Below, piece after piece: positions 10,460 to 22,300 of a DNA stretch of 64,000 nucleotides. Source of the DNA: Strix aluco (Eukaryota > Chordata > Aves > Strigiformes > Strigidae); NCBI RefSeq assembly GCF_031877795.1, contig NC_133934.1, forward strand, positions 46,406,725-46,470,724, written 5' to 3'. Each line of letters begins with the position of its first letter. The first letter of the stretch is position 1. The position numbers and the translations under genes were made by a program. The notes under the pieces are model-generated. The model did not search any database and was not told where the DNA came from. It saw only the letters and a program-made list of their open reading frames with translations.

Positions 10460-11475
10460 AAAAACTGGCTGCCCATGGCCTGGATGAGCAAACAGTCTGC
10501 TGGATCAAGCACTGGCTGGCTGGACGGTCCCAGAGAATGGTGGTCAATGGAGCTAAACCCAGCTGGCGGCTGGTCACAAGTGGTGTTCCTCAGGGCTCGG
10601 TGTTGGGACCATTTCTGTTCAACATCTTTATTGATGATCTTGATAAGGACATAGAGTGTATCATCAGTAAGTTCACAGATGACACCAAGTTCAGCGGGAG
10701 TGTCGATCTGCATGAGGATAGGGAGGCACTACAGAGAGACTTGGATAGATTGGATCGGTGGGCCAACATTAATGGGATGAGCTTCAACAAGGCCAAGTGC
10801 CAGGTCCTGCACTTGGGCCACAACAACTCCATGCATCGCTACAGGCTTGGGGAGGTGTGGCTGGAGAGATGTCTGGAAGAAAAGGATCTCTGGGTTCTAA
10901 GTGACAAGCAGCTGAACATGAGCCGGCAGTGTGCCCGGGTGGCCAAGAAAGCCAACAGCATCCTGGCTTGTATTAGGAATAGTGTGACCAGCAGAAGTAG
11001 GGAGGTGATAGTCCCCCTGTACTCTGCACTGGTGAGGCCACACCTTGAGTATTGTGTCCAGTTTTGGGCACTTCAATACGAGAGAAATATCGAGGTGCTG
11101 GAGCGAGTGTAGAGGAGGGCAACGAAGCTGGTGAAGGGCCTGGAGAATAAATCCTATGAGGAGCAATTGAGGGAGCTGGGACTGTTCAGTTTGAGTAAGA
11201 GAAGGCTAAGGGGAGATCTCATCACTCTCTATAACTACCTGAAAGGACATTGTAGAGAGGTTGGTGCTGGTCTCTTCTCACAGGTAATTAGCAATAGAAC
11301 AAGAGGGAATGGCTTTAAACTGCAACAGGTGAGGTTCAGACTGGACATTAGGAAAAAAATTTTCACAGAAAGAGTGGTCAGACAGTGGAATAGGCTGCCC
11401 AGGGAGGTGGTGGAGTCACCATCCCTGGATGTGTTTAAGGGTGGTTTAGATGAGATGTTGGGGTATATGGTGTAG
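10460..11475 (+). pseudogene. CR1 ORF2 fragment (reverse transcriptase C-terminal half), one nonsense codon
   Basis: CR1 ORF2 encodes an endonuclease and a reverse transcriptase that make new copies by target-primed reverse transcription. Only the RT core and C-terminus remain. Visible motifs in one frame are [11 protein letters not shown], the [11 protein letters not shown] box (about 10580-10612), FNIFIDDL, and the catalytic loop as FTDDTK with the two aspartates at 10678-10683 (usually FADD). Thumb and C-terminal blocks follow ([41 protein letters not shown]). The frame is open except for TAG at 11110-11112, a likely CAG-to-TAG change, then stays open to the natural-looking stop at 11473-11475. 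There is no N-terminus and no endonuclease, so it cannot be functional. Confidence 0.9.
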
Positions 11476-11560
11476 GGGAGAACTTTGTAGAGTAGGGCTG
11501 ATGGTTGGACTTGATGATCCCAGGGGTCTTTTCCAACCTGAATGATTCTGTGATTCTGTA
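10460..11560 (+). mobile_element. CR1 LINE, 1.1-kb 5'-truncated copy
   Basis: A long CR1 fragment covering the C-terminal half of ORF2 and the 3' end. It starts at AAAAACTGGCTGCC and ends TGATTCTGTGATTCTGTA. The 3' UTR has TTGATGATCC and TTTTCCAACCTGAATG, matching the subfamily of the minus-strand copies at 12.7, 42.2 and 54.9 kb. The 5' truncation and lack of endonuclease domain make it non-autonomous. Its reading frame is almost intact, so it is among the younger insertions here. Confidence 0.95.
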
Positions 11561-12666
11561 ATAAAGTAATGCTCACCTCTCTAATATACCTACTACTACA
11601 CAGTGTATATCTAAGGGCTACTTTATCTATCACTATACAGAGAATAACTCACAAATCTTTCTGTATAGTAATATGTCACTGTATTTATTCCATGAGTAAA
11701 ACAATTGCTTGATATTCAGAACTGTCATATTTTGCCTTTGACAGAAGACAGTAGTTATCATTAGGAAGATGTTAAAGGCTTAATCACTACATCTAGTTAC
11801 AAAATCTATTAAGAAAAATTGTCTCCAAAATGCTCACAGTAATAATAGTAGTTAACAAAATTGCCATGGATGATTACAGGTAAATCGTACAACTTATAAA
11901 TCCCCAGGTTTAAATTTTCCAGACATGAGGGTATAAAATTCAGGGCAATACCTCATTCTTGCTCTATAACACTTGTGGCAAGGTGTCATGCATCACTGAC
12001 AATCTAGTGATTCATGAAATGAAAACTCTTTCCTGTTTACATCAATGCAGACATTCCCCAGGGGTTCTATGCAAAACACCTGTCCGGTTGAACAGCATGC
12101 AAAGCATGAGACATTAGCTATCTTATAAAATTCTCATATTTCTTTTTTTTTCCAGAAGTGCTAGCCTTAGAGAAAATGAAGTATCTATTTCACTTTCTGT
12201 CACTAGAATTTAAAGATGGTCTCGGTGGAAACAGCAGACTGATAACCTCAGCACTGGTGTTCTCTACAAGTCTTTGGAAGATGTGCAACATTACACGTAA
12301 TTCAAAAGGTTGCTTTGCATTTATTTCACCAGCCTCTTCAGATTCCCTCTTCAAAGAAACACCTCTTACCTTAGGCAGAACTATACTTCTGAAGCAATTC
12401 TCACAGCTGTGAAACCAAGAGCGCACTAGTTACTCCTAACCCAGAGAATGCAAAGACCTACTTGTCTTCCTGTAGGCAGTATGGAAAGAAATTAGACACC
12501 TGCTGAGGATAATCCTAATGCCCCAGCTGAAAGGATAAAGCAGTTGAGAGCAAGCCAATAGAGAATTATATACCCATGCAGGTATCTAACTTCCTACCCT
12601 GCCTTAAAGCATGGTGCCTCTTCCCATTTTGAATGCAGCCTGGAGCCTATTCTTTAGAGTGAAGTT
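11561..12666. other. Unannotated interval
   Basis: Open frames at 12158-12412 (+) and 12190-12426 (-) overlap. The plus-strand one follows a pyrimidine-rich CTTTTTTTTCCAG, but the products look random. No repeat family seen. Confidence 0.4.
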
Positions 12667-12899
12667 CACAGAATCACAGAATCAAAGAATCGTCTAGGTT
12701 GGAAAGGACCTTGAAGACCATCTAGTCCAACCATTAACCTAACACTGACAGTTCTCAACTACACCATATCCCTCAGCGCTATGTCGACCCATCTCTTAAA
12801 CACCTCCAGGGATGGGGACTCCACCACCTCCCTGGGCAGCCCATTCCAACACCTAACAACCCGTTCTGTAAAGAAATACTTCCTAATATCTAGTCTAAC
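12667..12899 (-). mobile_element. CR1 LINE 3' end, minus strand
   Basis: Reverse complement of a CR1 3' end. It runs from CACAGAATCACAGAATC (the tail) through GTCTAGGTTGGAAAGGACC, AGCGCTATGTCGACCC and ACACCTCCAGGGATGGGGAC, to the [14 protein letters not shown] coding end near 12860-12899. It is 5'-truncated there and about 233 bases long. Same subfamily as the 54.9-kb copy, to which it is very similar by eye. Confidence 0.95.
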
Positions 12900-15800
12900 A
12901 AGCACTGCTTCCTTCTCTTTTTCCAGAAAGGGTAATGATGTTACTGTTCCATGCTGGGTGGTTGCTGAATTCCTTCTGACTGAGGAAATATTGAAATGCA
13001 GCCCTCTGGTGTCACACAGTCCCACCAGTCACACCTAGCACATAAGACCGTACCAGCAGCACTGCATCACTCACAGGTTGTGTGGCTGTTGCTGCTGCAT
13101 CCATGCTGTTTGGAAAACACTATTAGATTGAGTTTCTCAAGGGACTGCAGTCTTGCTCTGGACAGTTTTTGGATTATCGACAGGCCTAATTTTTCAGAGC
13201 AGAGCAGTTCTGAACATGCACACAGAGCACATGAGGGATTCTGTAAATTCCAGGAAATTAATACATTTTCAAAATGGTGGCATTAGTAAGCAATTTTAAT
13301 TTTAGGAGGTTAGCACTTGCATAAACTCCTTTAGACACTCTGGTTTCTTGCCAGGTTTTGCTCTGTCTAGAGGGGCTGAAGCATTTCTCTACCTCGCCCT
13401 TTCTCATCATTCTCATGATGGCAAAACTGTAAATATCTTTCCAAAGCCTCTTTGCCTCAGAAACTAGCCACAAACAATGTCATGAAGTCTTCCCTGATCA
13501 GTGTTACTATGATGAAGCAATGCTGGTCATGCATAAGATTTTAAGGCACAAAGCATTGGCACTTTTGTAACCATTTGCACTCAGAGGTTTCCTTTGGGAT
13601 TTAGATGCTGTTTTCCCCTTCTTAACCATAATCCAATATTCTCATTTTGCCACCCATAAGTTTCTGTGCTTATATTCTAGCTGTGTGTCTCAAAAGAAAA
13701 TTCAAAGCCATAATCCTTAATGAGCCTAACCTGGACATTTCTAAGAGCAGTCATGAAGTAAGATGTCCGTGGAACTGCCACATCTCTTATCACTTGCTAT
13801 TATTGGTACAGAGGAACAATTTAGTGCTATATGCACTGTAAGAATTTTGCTCTACATATGCTGTATAGCTGACTGACTTGCATAGCTTATAAAACAATAG
13901 AAAGAACTCATTAACATTTTTGCCCACTTTTCACTTCTGAGTGATCTCTCAACAATGCTTGAAAAACAGACTGAAATTGAGAGCACAGTTTTAATTCTGA
14001 AACCTGCATAGATTGAATGATTGCAAATAAATTATATTAGACACCATCATTTTGATCTAGTTCCAGAGCTCTTGCATTTCTTCACAGCTCTGAAATAGTT
14101 GGGAATTAATCCTTCAATGTAAATGGGACTACTTTTCATAATCCTGGCAGTACTTGGCCCAGAGGGACAAATTTCTGGTGAAAACAAGCTTTCCTTGAAA
14201 ACTAAAATTTATGTTTCTTTAACATAGAAAGCAGTATCATCATGTTTATACCATAACAGTCTGTCTATGGGCTACCTATATTCCATAGACAGTAAATGAA
14301 AATATTAGGAATTCAGTCCAAGACAAATCACTTTCTCTACCACATTTGTAAAAATGCACAGCATGGAAGGTGACGGATAATGTAGCATGAATTGCACTCT
14401 TTAGCCCACACACACAGAGACACATTTGAACATTTCCATTCATCTTTTTCATTCCTCAAAGTGCGAAACTACTCTGTTCCCAAAGCATGAGCTGCTACAT
14501 CAGCTTCATGGTGAGAAGTATCCCTAAATCTACTAGAACAGTAAAACTGAAGCTGTAAGTGGGGTTAGGATCTGGGCCAGTAATTATATCTAGATTCAAA
14601 ATTACGTGTCAACTTTCACACTCTAAGAAAAGCAAACTAATTTTGGTTTTCCATTCCTTTCATAGTTTCATAGTAAAGATTTTACAAAGAACTGCATTGA
14701 AGTTTTTTGACATAAGTGAAAACTTGTTCTTGTAAAGACCTTAAGAATGGGACTGAGAAGAGTAACACTTAAAGCAGATACTACAGTTCTCAGAGATTTC
14801 TAAGTTTATTAAATAATTTTCAGTTACATGAAATCTATTGAAATTTGTTGTGTTATACTCAGCCACAAATTCATCTGGACTTTTTTTAAAAAATGCAGTA
14901 ATTAACATATTTTCAGAATTCCCTACACAGGAACCTGCTAAGCTTGGTCCGTGAGCTTGTTGTGATTATTGCATGTTGCCATGTTGTAACTGGGAAAGCA
15001 TAAATGATTTCTTGGCTTTAGTGAGAAAGGTGCTATTTAGTTTTCTCTTTCTTGTGATTTTGGGAAGCTCTAATAAAATACATTGAATCATTCTGTGGAT
15101 AGTGTCTATCACAGGAACATTATTTTTCACCTAAATTGTTATTCTTTTATATGTTACATAAATCTTCACTTGTAAACTTATCTTAGAGATAATATATGTT
15201 AAAAAAATTCAGCAGGCATCAGAATAAGCTAAAAAGAGCTCTCACGAAGGACTGTCATTAACAGTTGATGCAAGAAGATCTTGTCACACATGCAATGTAA
15301 TGAATGTATGGTGGGTTTTGATAATGCTGTTTCTGTAGCTCTCTCAAAACAAGTCACTTTGTAGAAGCTAATTCATTTCTCTTGGTCACAGTAGTTCCTC
15401 TTTGTCACCTTGAGTAAGTGTTTTTCTGATCCTGTTCCTGCAAATTACAGTGTTCCCATGAGCTTTTCAAAGGATTTCTTGCTGTTATGGTGTGAGTTAT
15501 TTTTCTAAACAGAAATTGACAGGCATTATTTATTTATTTTTTAGAAAAACAAATATAAAATTGCCCTCTGACAAAACCATGTCTTAACTCTACAGAGAGA
15601 GTTTACCAAAGTCAATGGCCTAGAACATTTTTTAAATAAATACAATTACACTGAGAGTTTATACAGAGCTGTATTTGAAATTATATTTCAACATAAAAGA
15701 TTCAGAATCCCACACTAAGCTTTTTTCCCTTAGGTTTGGATTATGTAGGATCAGACTCAGCTAGTATATAAACATGTAGAACTCAGTAATACTTTCAATG

Positions 15801-18740
15801 AGAATTTCACTTCCATCCTGGTTAATGTGGCTTATTGTCTTTAATTATTAGCAGATATCTACTACATCTGTAAGCAGCCAGCTCAGATAATTGGCAATTT
15901 TGTTTCTCCCTTAAACTATCCAGCTTCTAAAGACAAAACTATTTTAATGTCCCTAGAACAGAAGTAAAATTCAAATTATTTATGATTCATATTCCTATGA
16001 TTATTAACCATATCTCTCCTCAGGATGTATTTCTGTATCTCCTTGTTCCCTATTTTAAGTGTTAAGATTATACAAACATCTGTAGTAATGGGCTTAAAAT
16101 CAAAAGATTGTTATTTATAATAGACAAAGGTGTTGAGCTCAATATGAATCACTTTTAGGTCTGTGAATGTTGTAACATGACAATATGTACAACGATACCA
16201 TCAAATATTATTGTTTCAGAAATCTTAAGAGCACAATTATTCACCCACCTGTTCATCAGCACAACTATTCAAAAGATATTTGCCAAACACTGCTTTGCAA
16301 CCAAAATATTATTGAAGTACTCAAAACAGCTCCACCTAGAAAAGGTGATGACTCCTTAAGGACCTCACCTTGGATCTTTTATCTTTTCCAAACTGTAAAG
16401 TTTCTCACACCTACGGCACACTCAAGAAAAATGCATGCACAGGCACAGACACACACATGCATCCAAAGAAAACACTTGATATGAAGGGTGTTACCATGTG
16501 AATTCTTGTAGAGGCCCAACATTCAGATTATGTTTTTCTAAGCATCAAGACTGGTGTTTTTACAAGCTAAGACCAACATCTTAAAATATCTATGAACTTC
16601 AGTTTCAGATGAGACTGCTAAGGACTAACAAGTTGTTGCATTTAACATAGAAACATTCATCAGCTTATACAGAATGAAGGATGTAAACCAGCGCCAGCAT
16701 ACCACACATTTGTCTGCTGAGCAGGTTTGCTATTTATAAACCATCATAAAGAAATTATTTTTTTCAAAACAATATTTATTATAAGCACCAGGTAGAGTTG
16801 TTTGTGATGTTAAGGTCTATGAGCTACTAAATGAACTACTGATAGAGTAGGTACTCACCCCAGCAGCTCTTCTTCCAGAAAGAAAAATAAACAAAACCTA
16901 AACCCACAAAAACTAGTGGAAAAGATTTACAATAAAAGCCATCTGTACACATTGTCATTCCCTAAAAAGCATTCTACCAAATGGACACTTCTCTGCATTT
17001 ATGATTAGCCCATTCTAGACTCCCCTTTTGCAGTTGTGTCATATGTTACATCAGACATAGGTGGCTGTTTTCTTCTGATAGAGGATGGAATCATATTGCA
17101 GTTTCTTTACAAACTCCAACTTCTTTTTTTTTTATCATTTTAGGAATAAAATTGTAGCAGCATACATTCAGGACATATGATTTTTGTACCACACTCACAC
17201 ATTGGTTATACCATACTGGCTACAAAAGCATACTTTATACAGACATTGGTAAATGTGCTTCTGTGAGTATGTACATAAAACAGAGAATATTACTTTATTT
17301 GAGGGGTTTCATAAGGAACTGCCCTTGGATGACTTTCCAAATCTATCTCAAGGAATTTGCAAAGTTTATCCTCCTCTTGCTTCTACCCTCCATTTCAGAA
17401 TAAACCACAGTCACGACTTTAAGGCTTCTAACTGTACAGCTTTGATGCCACTTTGTTCTCTTTTCCAGAAACATGATAAGCTACAGTTCAAAATGCAAAT
17501 CTTCAGTTATTTGGGTTTTTTCATGTGATGAGAGCATTTGTAGAGAGCCCAGACATAGTGCAATATGAAATGAAGAAAATATTGACAGGGTTTTTTTTGC
17601 AGTATTCTGTAAAGCAATTGAGAAAGAATTCTGTACCTTGGCACTTAGAGCAAGCAGCTACAAGAGCCTGCCTCATACCCTGCTCCTCCTTGACTGGGAG
17701 TGCTCTGGAAGTGTTTCTAAGAATACAGTACAGAACATTTATAAACATAACCAGCAAAAGCACAGTAACAAAAGGCTTGACTCAAAGTACTTGGAGTCAG
17801 TGAAAAGAACCCCAGCAACTACCACATTTTCTATCATGCCACTAAAGAGCTGTCGATACCAGGCAATGTATTTATCTAACATCTGGTGCAATCCCATTTG
17901 CAGCAATTATAGTTCAGATAACTACTTAAGTATTTAAAAAGAAAATCGTGCTTTGAAGTTTTTCATTTTAGTTAATTAAAAATAAAATTATGTTTTATGC
18001 TATAGTATAATTTAATAAGGCTTAATATGTATTTCTGTCACTGTAAAGGCCTTCAGCCTATCATTTATAGCTTTTGAACAGAGGATGTCCAATACAAAAT
18101 GGCAGATAATCACTTCTGTGTCTCATTCCACTAATTTGACATCAATAACTGAGTACAGAAAGAGGCAGAGATGAGTGTAAACTCTGCCATGCAGTAAGGA
18201 AAATAGAATTGTATCACTTGCCATTTGAATATTTGATTTTGAGTTCTTTTATTGCTGATTTACTCTTATTGTTGGATTAAATAGTCAAGGAAATGTGGTG
18301 ATGAGCAACACAACACAAAAGCACTGCCTTCCTCATTATCAAAGGACACACAGGGGACACAGAGGAGGCATGAATGACCTCTTGCCACTCTTGTTCTCTG
18401 CTTTTTATTTTCTAGCACTAGCAATTTTTGCTTAGTTTTAACCTTATATTATCATGATAGAGTAGGGTAAAATACAACTGGCAAAAACATACTTTGCTGG
18501 ATGCTTTTATTTCTATTCCTTTTTCCCCATTTATGTGTGTGTGCCAGGAAGGGTGCCTGCAAGTTAGAGCACAAACAAAACACATCTCTTTCTTTTTTTT
18601 AATTTTCAAGTGAAACAATGTTCCTAATTTCTGCTTTCTGTCTCCATTTAAGAAACAATTATTGTCTCTTTTGAAATTGTAAAATGTACATTTCTAACTT
18701 CATTGGATTTTGAAGTGCACTATACTTGTTTATTGCTCAT
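12900..18740. other. Unannotated interval
   Basis: About 5.8 kb of AT-rich DNA. Apart from the inverted repeat at 14261-14292 and short T runs (for example near 17120-17131) I recognise nothing. Frames near 16.2-16.5 and 17.5-17.9 kb are overlapping and unconvincing. Confidence 0.45.
14261..14292. repeat. Perfect 10-bp inverted repeat with 12-base loop
   Basis: CTGTCTATGG (14261-14270) is exactly complemented by CCATAGACAG (14283-14292), separated by GCTACCTATATT. The stem does not extend past 10 bp, which is short for a microRNA precursor. A chance origin in 64 kb is possible. Confidence 0.75.
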
Positions 18741-19350
18741 GATATCAGATGGAAAATCTTCTGACAGAACAGCTTTCCTCTGGAAATGCTGATTCAACAA
18801 AGCTGGAAGCAGCTGATTTCCAATTTTGCGGGCAATGCTGTATGACTTCTTGCCAGCTTGCCAAACACCTTATGCTACAAACCACTCCCCAAAATGTAGA
18901 CCTCCTTGACTCCTCAGGTTCAACAACTTGTGTTTTGATGTGTTCAGAGAGACAGGGCTCCCAGTGTTTCCCACTCCCTCAAGCAGGAGTGGCAGAAGGA
19001 TGCTGCAGAACTGTTCGGCACAGCTTCAGAGCCCCAGGCCCACCATTTGCCTAGTGAACCCCTCCAAAATAGACCCAGAACTCCAACAACAGCCAAGTGG
19101 GCCTGGTAGCTAACAGCAGCCTGCAGAGAGGCAAGCAGTGAATCTCAGAGCAGGGAGCTGCCTTGTGAGAGGTTATAATGCCCAAGTAGTTGCAGATATT
19201 GAAAGCTTGGCAACCTTAATGACTCAAGTTTTGTGGCAGCTTTTTTATTCATGAGCTGCTGAGTGATCTGGCTTGCTGCTGCTCCTCCGCTTACCCACTG
19301 CCTGGCTATGCAATGCAATACAACTGTCAGATAAAAGGTAGAGAGGAAAT
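18741..19350. other. GC-richer patch of unknown nature
   Basis: Base composition rises clearly against both flanks, especially 18900-19300 (CCCAGTGTTTCCCACTCCCT, CCAAGTGGGCCTGGTAGC, CTGCTGCTCCTCCGC). Plus-strand frames of 101 and 61 codons overlap in different phases and the minus strand has one of 71, so no single frame stands out. It may be an old LTR or retroelement piece, a lost exon, or a regulatory element. I do not recognise it. Confidence 0.4.
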
Positions 19351-22300
19351 GTTTGGACAATCAGCTCTGAAAACCAAACCTCATGTCTATATCTTTTGAA
19401 TGGTCTATACTAAAAGCTAAAAGCAAACCAGAAATTGCAGATCTCATTATATGTATGTTTAGTGAATCTGTTTTATGAGATTAGAGCCATAAAGTGATAT
19501 AACAGGTGAAAATTTTGAGACCAGCAAGAAATTCACTTCAGCCAGAAAAAACCTAAGGAAAACAATTAAATTTTAAGCACAGGGCAGTCCTTGGAGAAGA
19601 CATTGACTGTGTCTGCAAAAGGACATAAGCAACATGAAAAGCATAAGTGATCTCAGCTATAGCTGTATCTGCACTATGACTAGATGAAAAGTTTTGAATA
19701 AAAGCAGGACAGGAATTGTGACACACTTCAACAAAAGAAAAAGTGTATCAGAAACCTGCTGTGCCTATTTCTGACAGGCAGCATTCAGGAGGCAAGGTGC
19801 TATTAAGTAGTTATCTCAGCTGCAAGTGGTTTTTTTAAGGTCAGTATAACTAGACATCAGGTGTCTAGGGTAAAGTTCCTCTGACAAGTATTAATTAACT
19901 GGATTTCAGAGCTGGTGACTGAGTGCCTTTTAACAGTTATTTCCAAACAAGTCAACTAGTCAGTGTCTTAGCAAGAAACATCCAAAACAAGCCCTCAGTG
20001 CCATCTGGGCTAAATGGTTCTTGGTGCTCTCAGGCAGCCTAGTAGCCCTGCAGTTTAGGGCACAGGTCATTGTCATTCAGTGGAGGTATTTCCAGCAAGC
20101 TGAAAAATATTCAGAAACCCCATGGAAGACATTGTGTAAGCTGACCTTTTGTTCAGATCTTTGATTTTAAAAAACAAATCCAACAAAAATCCCCAAACTA
20201 AACCACAGGCTTCTTAACAGTAAAGATCTTTTCCAGTTAGCTCTATTGTCCAACACTCGAGGCAACATGTAGTCCACTCCACATGCAAGTGATAATCCTT
20301 TTAAATATGAAGGTTATAAGGAAATCTGCAGTGTATAAATTCACAGAACACATTTCACAATTTTATCTTGTTTCAGCACTTGGCTGTTGCAAAACAAGTC
20401 AGTGATTAGATAAGGGACATCATCTACAGCTTCTGACCTCAACTGGATACCTCTTGAATAAAAAGCTTATCGTCATTCATTATTTGTCAATGTATATCTC
20501 AAGACCCCATGGCCAACTGCTCCTGGGGAGATTAATCCAAAGCCACAAAAAGAACATGTAGTACCAGTTTCTGCTTGATTTTGCACAAAGTTTTTTGTAG
20601 TATGTAGTGAGCAGAAACCAACAGTGTTTTCACAGACTGAGGAAATAAAATGAGATACAGTTTGAGGAGCAGACTGGGACTTGATGAGACCTGAGCTTGG
20701 GAGCCATTCCACAGTCTGCAGAGGTTTAACTGGCTAGCAAATATGATAAATTACTTGCCAAGTTTGTGTTCAACATTTTTTAAAAGAACAATTCCTGGTG
20801 ACAAACATGTGTTCTTCCTCTCTCTCTCCATGTATACATATATGTAAATAAAGCCTTGATAATCTCTGGTAGAAAGTGGGATCAGTGAACTGATATTATT
20901 TTTATACTGGAGGTGCACAGGTAGCTAATGTACAATTTCTTTACATTTCATCAGACAGAGAAAAAAATAAGAGCATGGCACAATGAAATTTCGAAAAGTG
21001 ATATGTAGCCATAATGTCTCCCTGTGCTACCTGTCTACAAATCAACATGATTAATCCAGCACACAGAGCTGCCTGTTGCCATTTTCAGTAGTCACAGAGA
21101 ATAGCAAGGATTCCTCTTCTCCATGTGTCCCTATTCTCCTCAGAGGTGATTTGTTCAGAAAGCTCCTGAACTGGCCGTATATACATGACTTATACAGCCT
21201 GTAATAATAATATAAAACCTAACATAAGTACACAAGTTGCAAATTTCCTACATTTCATTAATAAAAAATATATTAATGCCAATATGATTTTGAGCAGGGT
21301 AAATGTTGTAATTCTAAAATGTTGATGGTTCTACTTATCCATACTTTATTTCTGCACTGTGTCTGGCTTTACAGTTCACAAACAAACTTGAGAGCAACCA
21401 ACCTGTTACACATCACAGGTCAGTACTTTGCACTGACCACCATCCATGCTTGCTTTCTCTCCTGCATCCTGGGTAATAGCATTAATGTAGAAAATACAAC
21501 TTGTTTTCCCTTTCTGAAAATTGCCAGTACTTAACTCTGGCTTCTTCGACTTCTAGCAAAGCAGTGGACTTCTTCTGAGTCACTACTCTGGATCACATTG
21601 CACCGCTTTTATATTCAAAAACTTGGCACATATGTACCCTCTGGCATATTTTCAAAGGTGTTTGGAAGACCTTCAAGACTCTTGTCTTTCAGTTAGGATT
21701 CAGAATTAAAAATATTCTGTTCCAGGAAACTTTTGTGAAAGTTCCAATATTAGTTTCCATTTTTCTCATGGACAAAGACAAGGTATTTTGAAGTTTATCA
21801 CTGAGGAAGAGTAGAAGAAGAGAAAATCACACTTTAAGGTTGCTTAGAGCTTGTAGATAAATCATCAAACCACATCTTCAGTAGACTGAGGAGGCTTAAG
21901 TATGGTTAAATAGGCAACAAGTTTTTCCAGAAGTTCAATACTCTCCTCAATCACCCCAATACCTTAAAACTATATTGGCTATGATCTCAATGAAATGGCA
22001 TGGTGATAAATACTAAATATAAATACTAAATATATAAAATACCTATTTTAAAAATAAATCCTCAGAATATCATTCTAATACAGCATGTGAATTCGTAGCA
22101 TTTTAAGAAATAAAGAACCCTTGTACTAGCCCTAAATTCAGAAGTGGTTCCTGCATTCAGCTAAAGATTGAATTTGGCCTACAGATTTAATTACTTCTTT
22201 AGAATTTGTTGCTGAAAATAACTAGATGAAACCAGCCATCAGCAATTTTAAAGCTCCAGGTTTATATGATTTTATGTGTGAAGATTTTGAACACTTTCAA

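Noticed and set aside
10363..11166. Minus-strand frames antisense to the 10.46-kb CR1
   Set aside because: Shadows of the CR1 ORF2 on the opposite strand.
12158..12426. Overlapping frames on both strands after a pyrimidine-rich CCAG site
   Set aside because: Neither product looks like a known protein and no matching donor or neighbouring exon was found.
20473..20712. 80-codon minus-strand frame after a CCTCTGCAG acceptor-like site
   Set aside because: Ends at a stop without donor, codon bias is moderate, and there is no linked exon or recognisable family.
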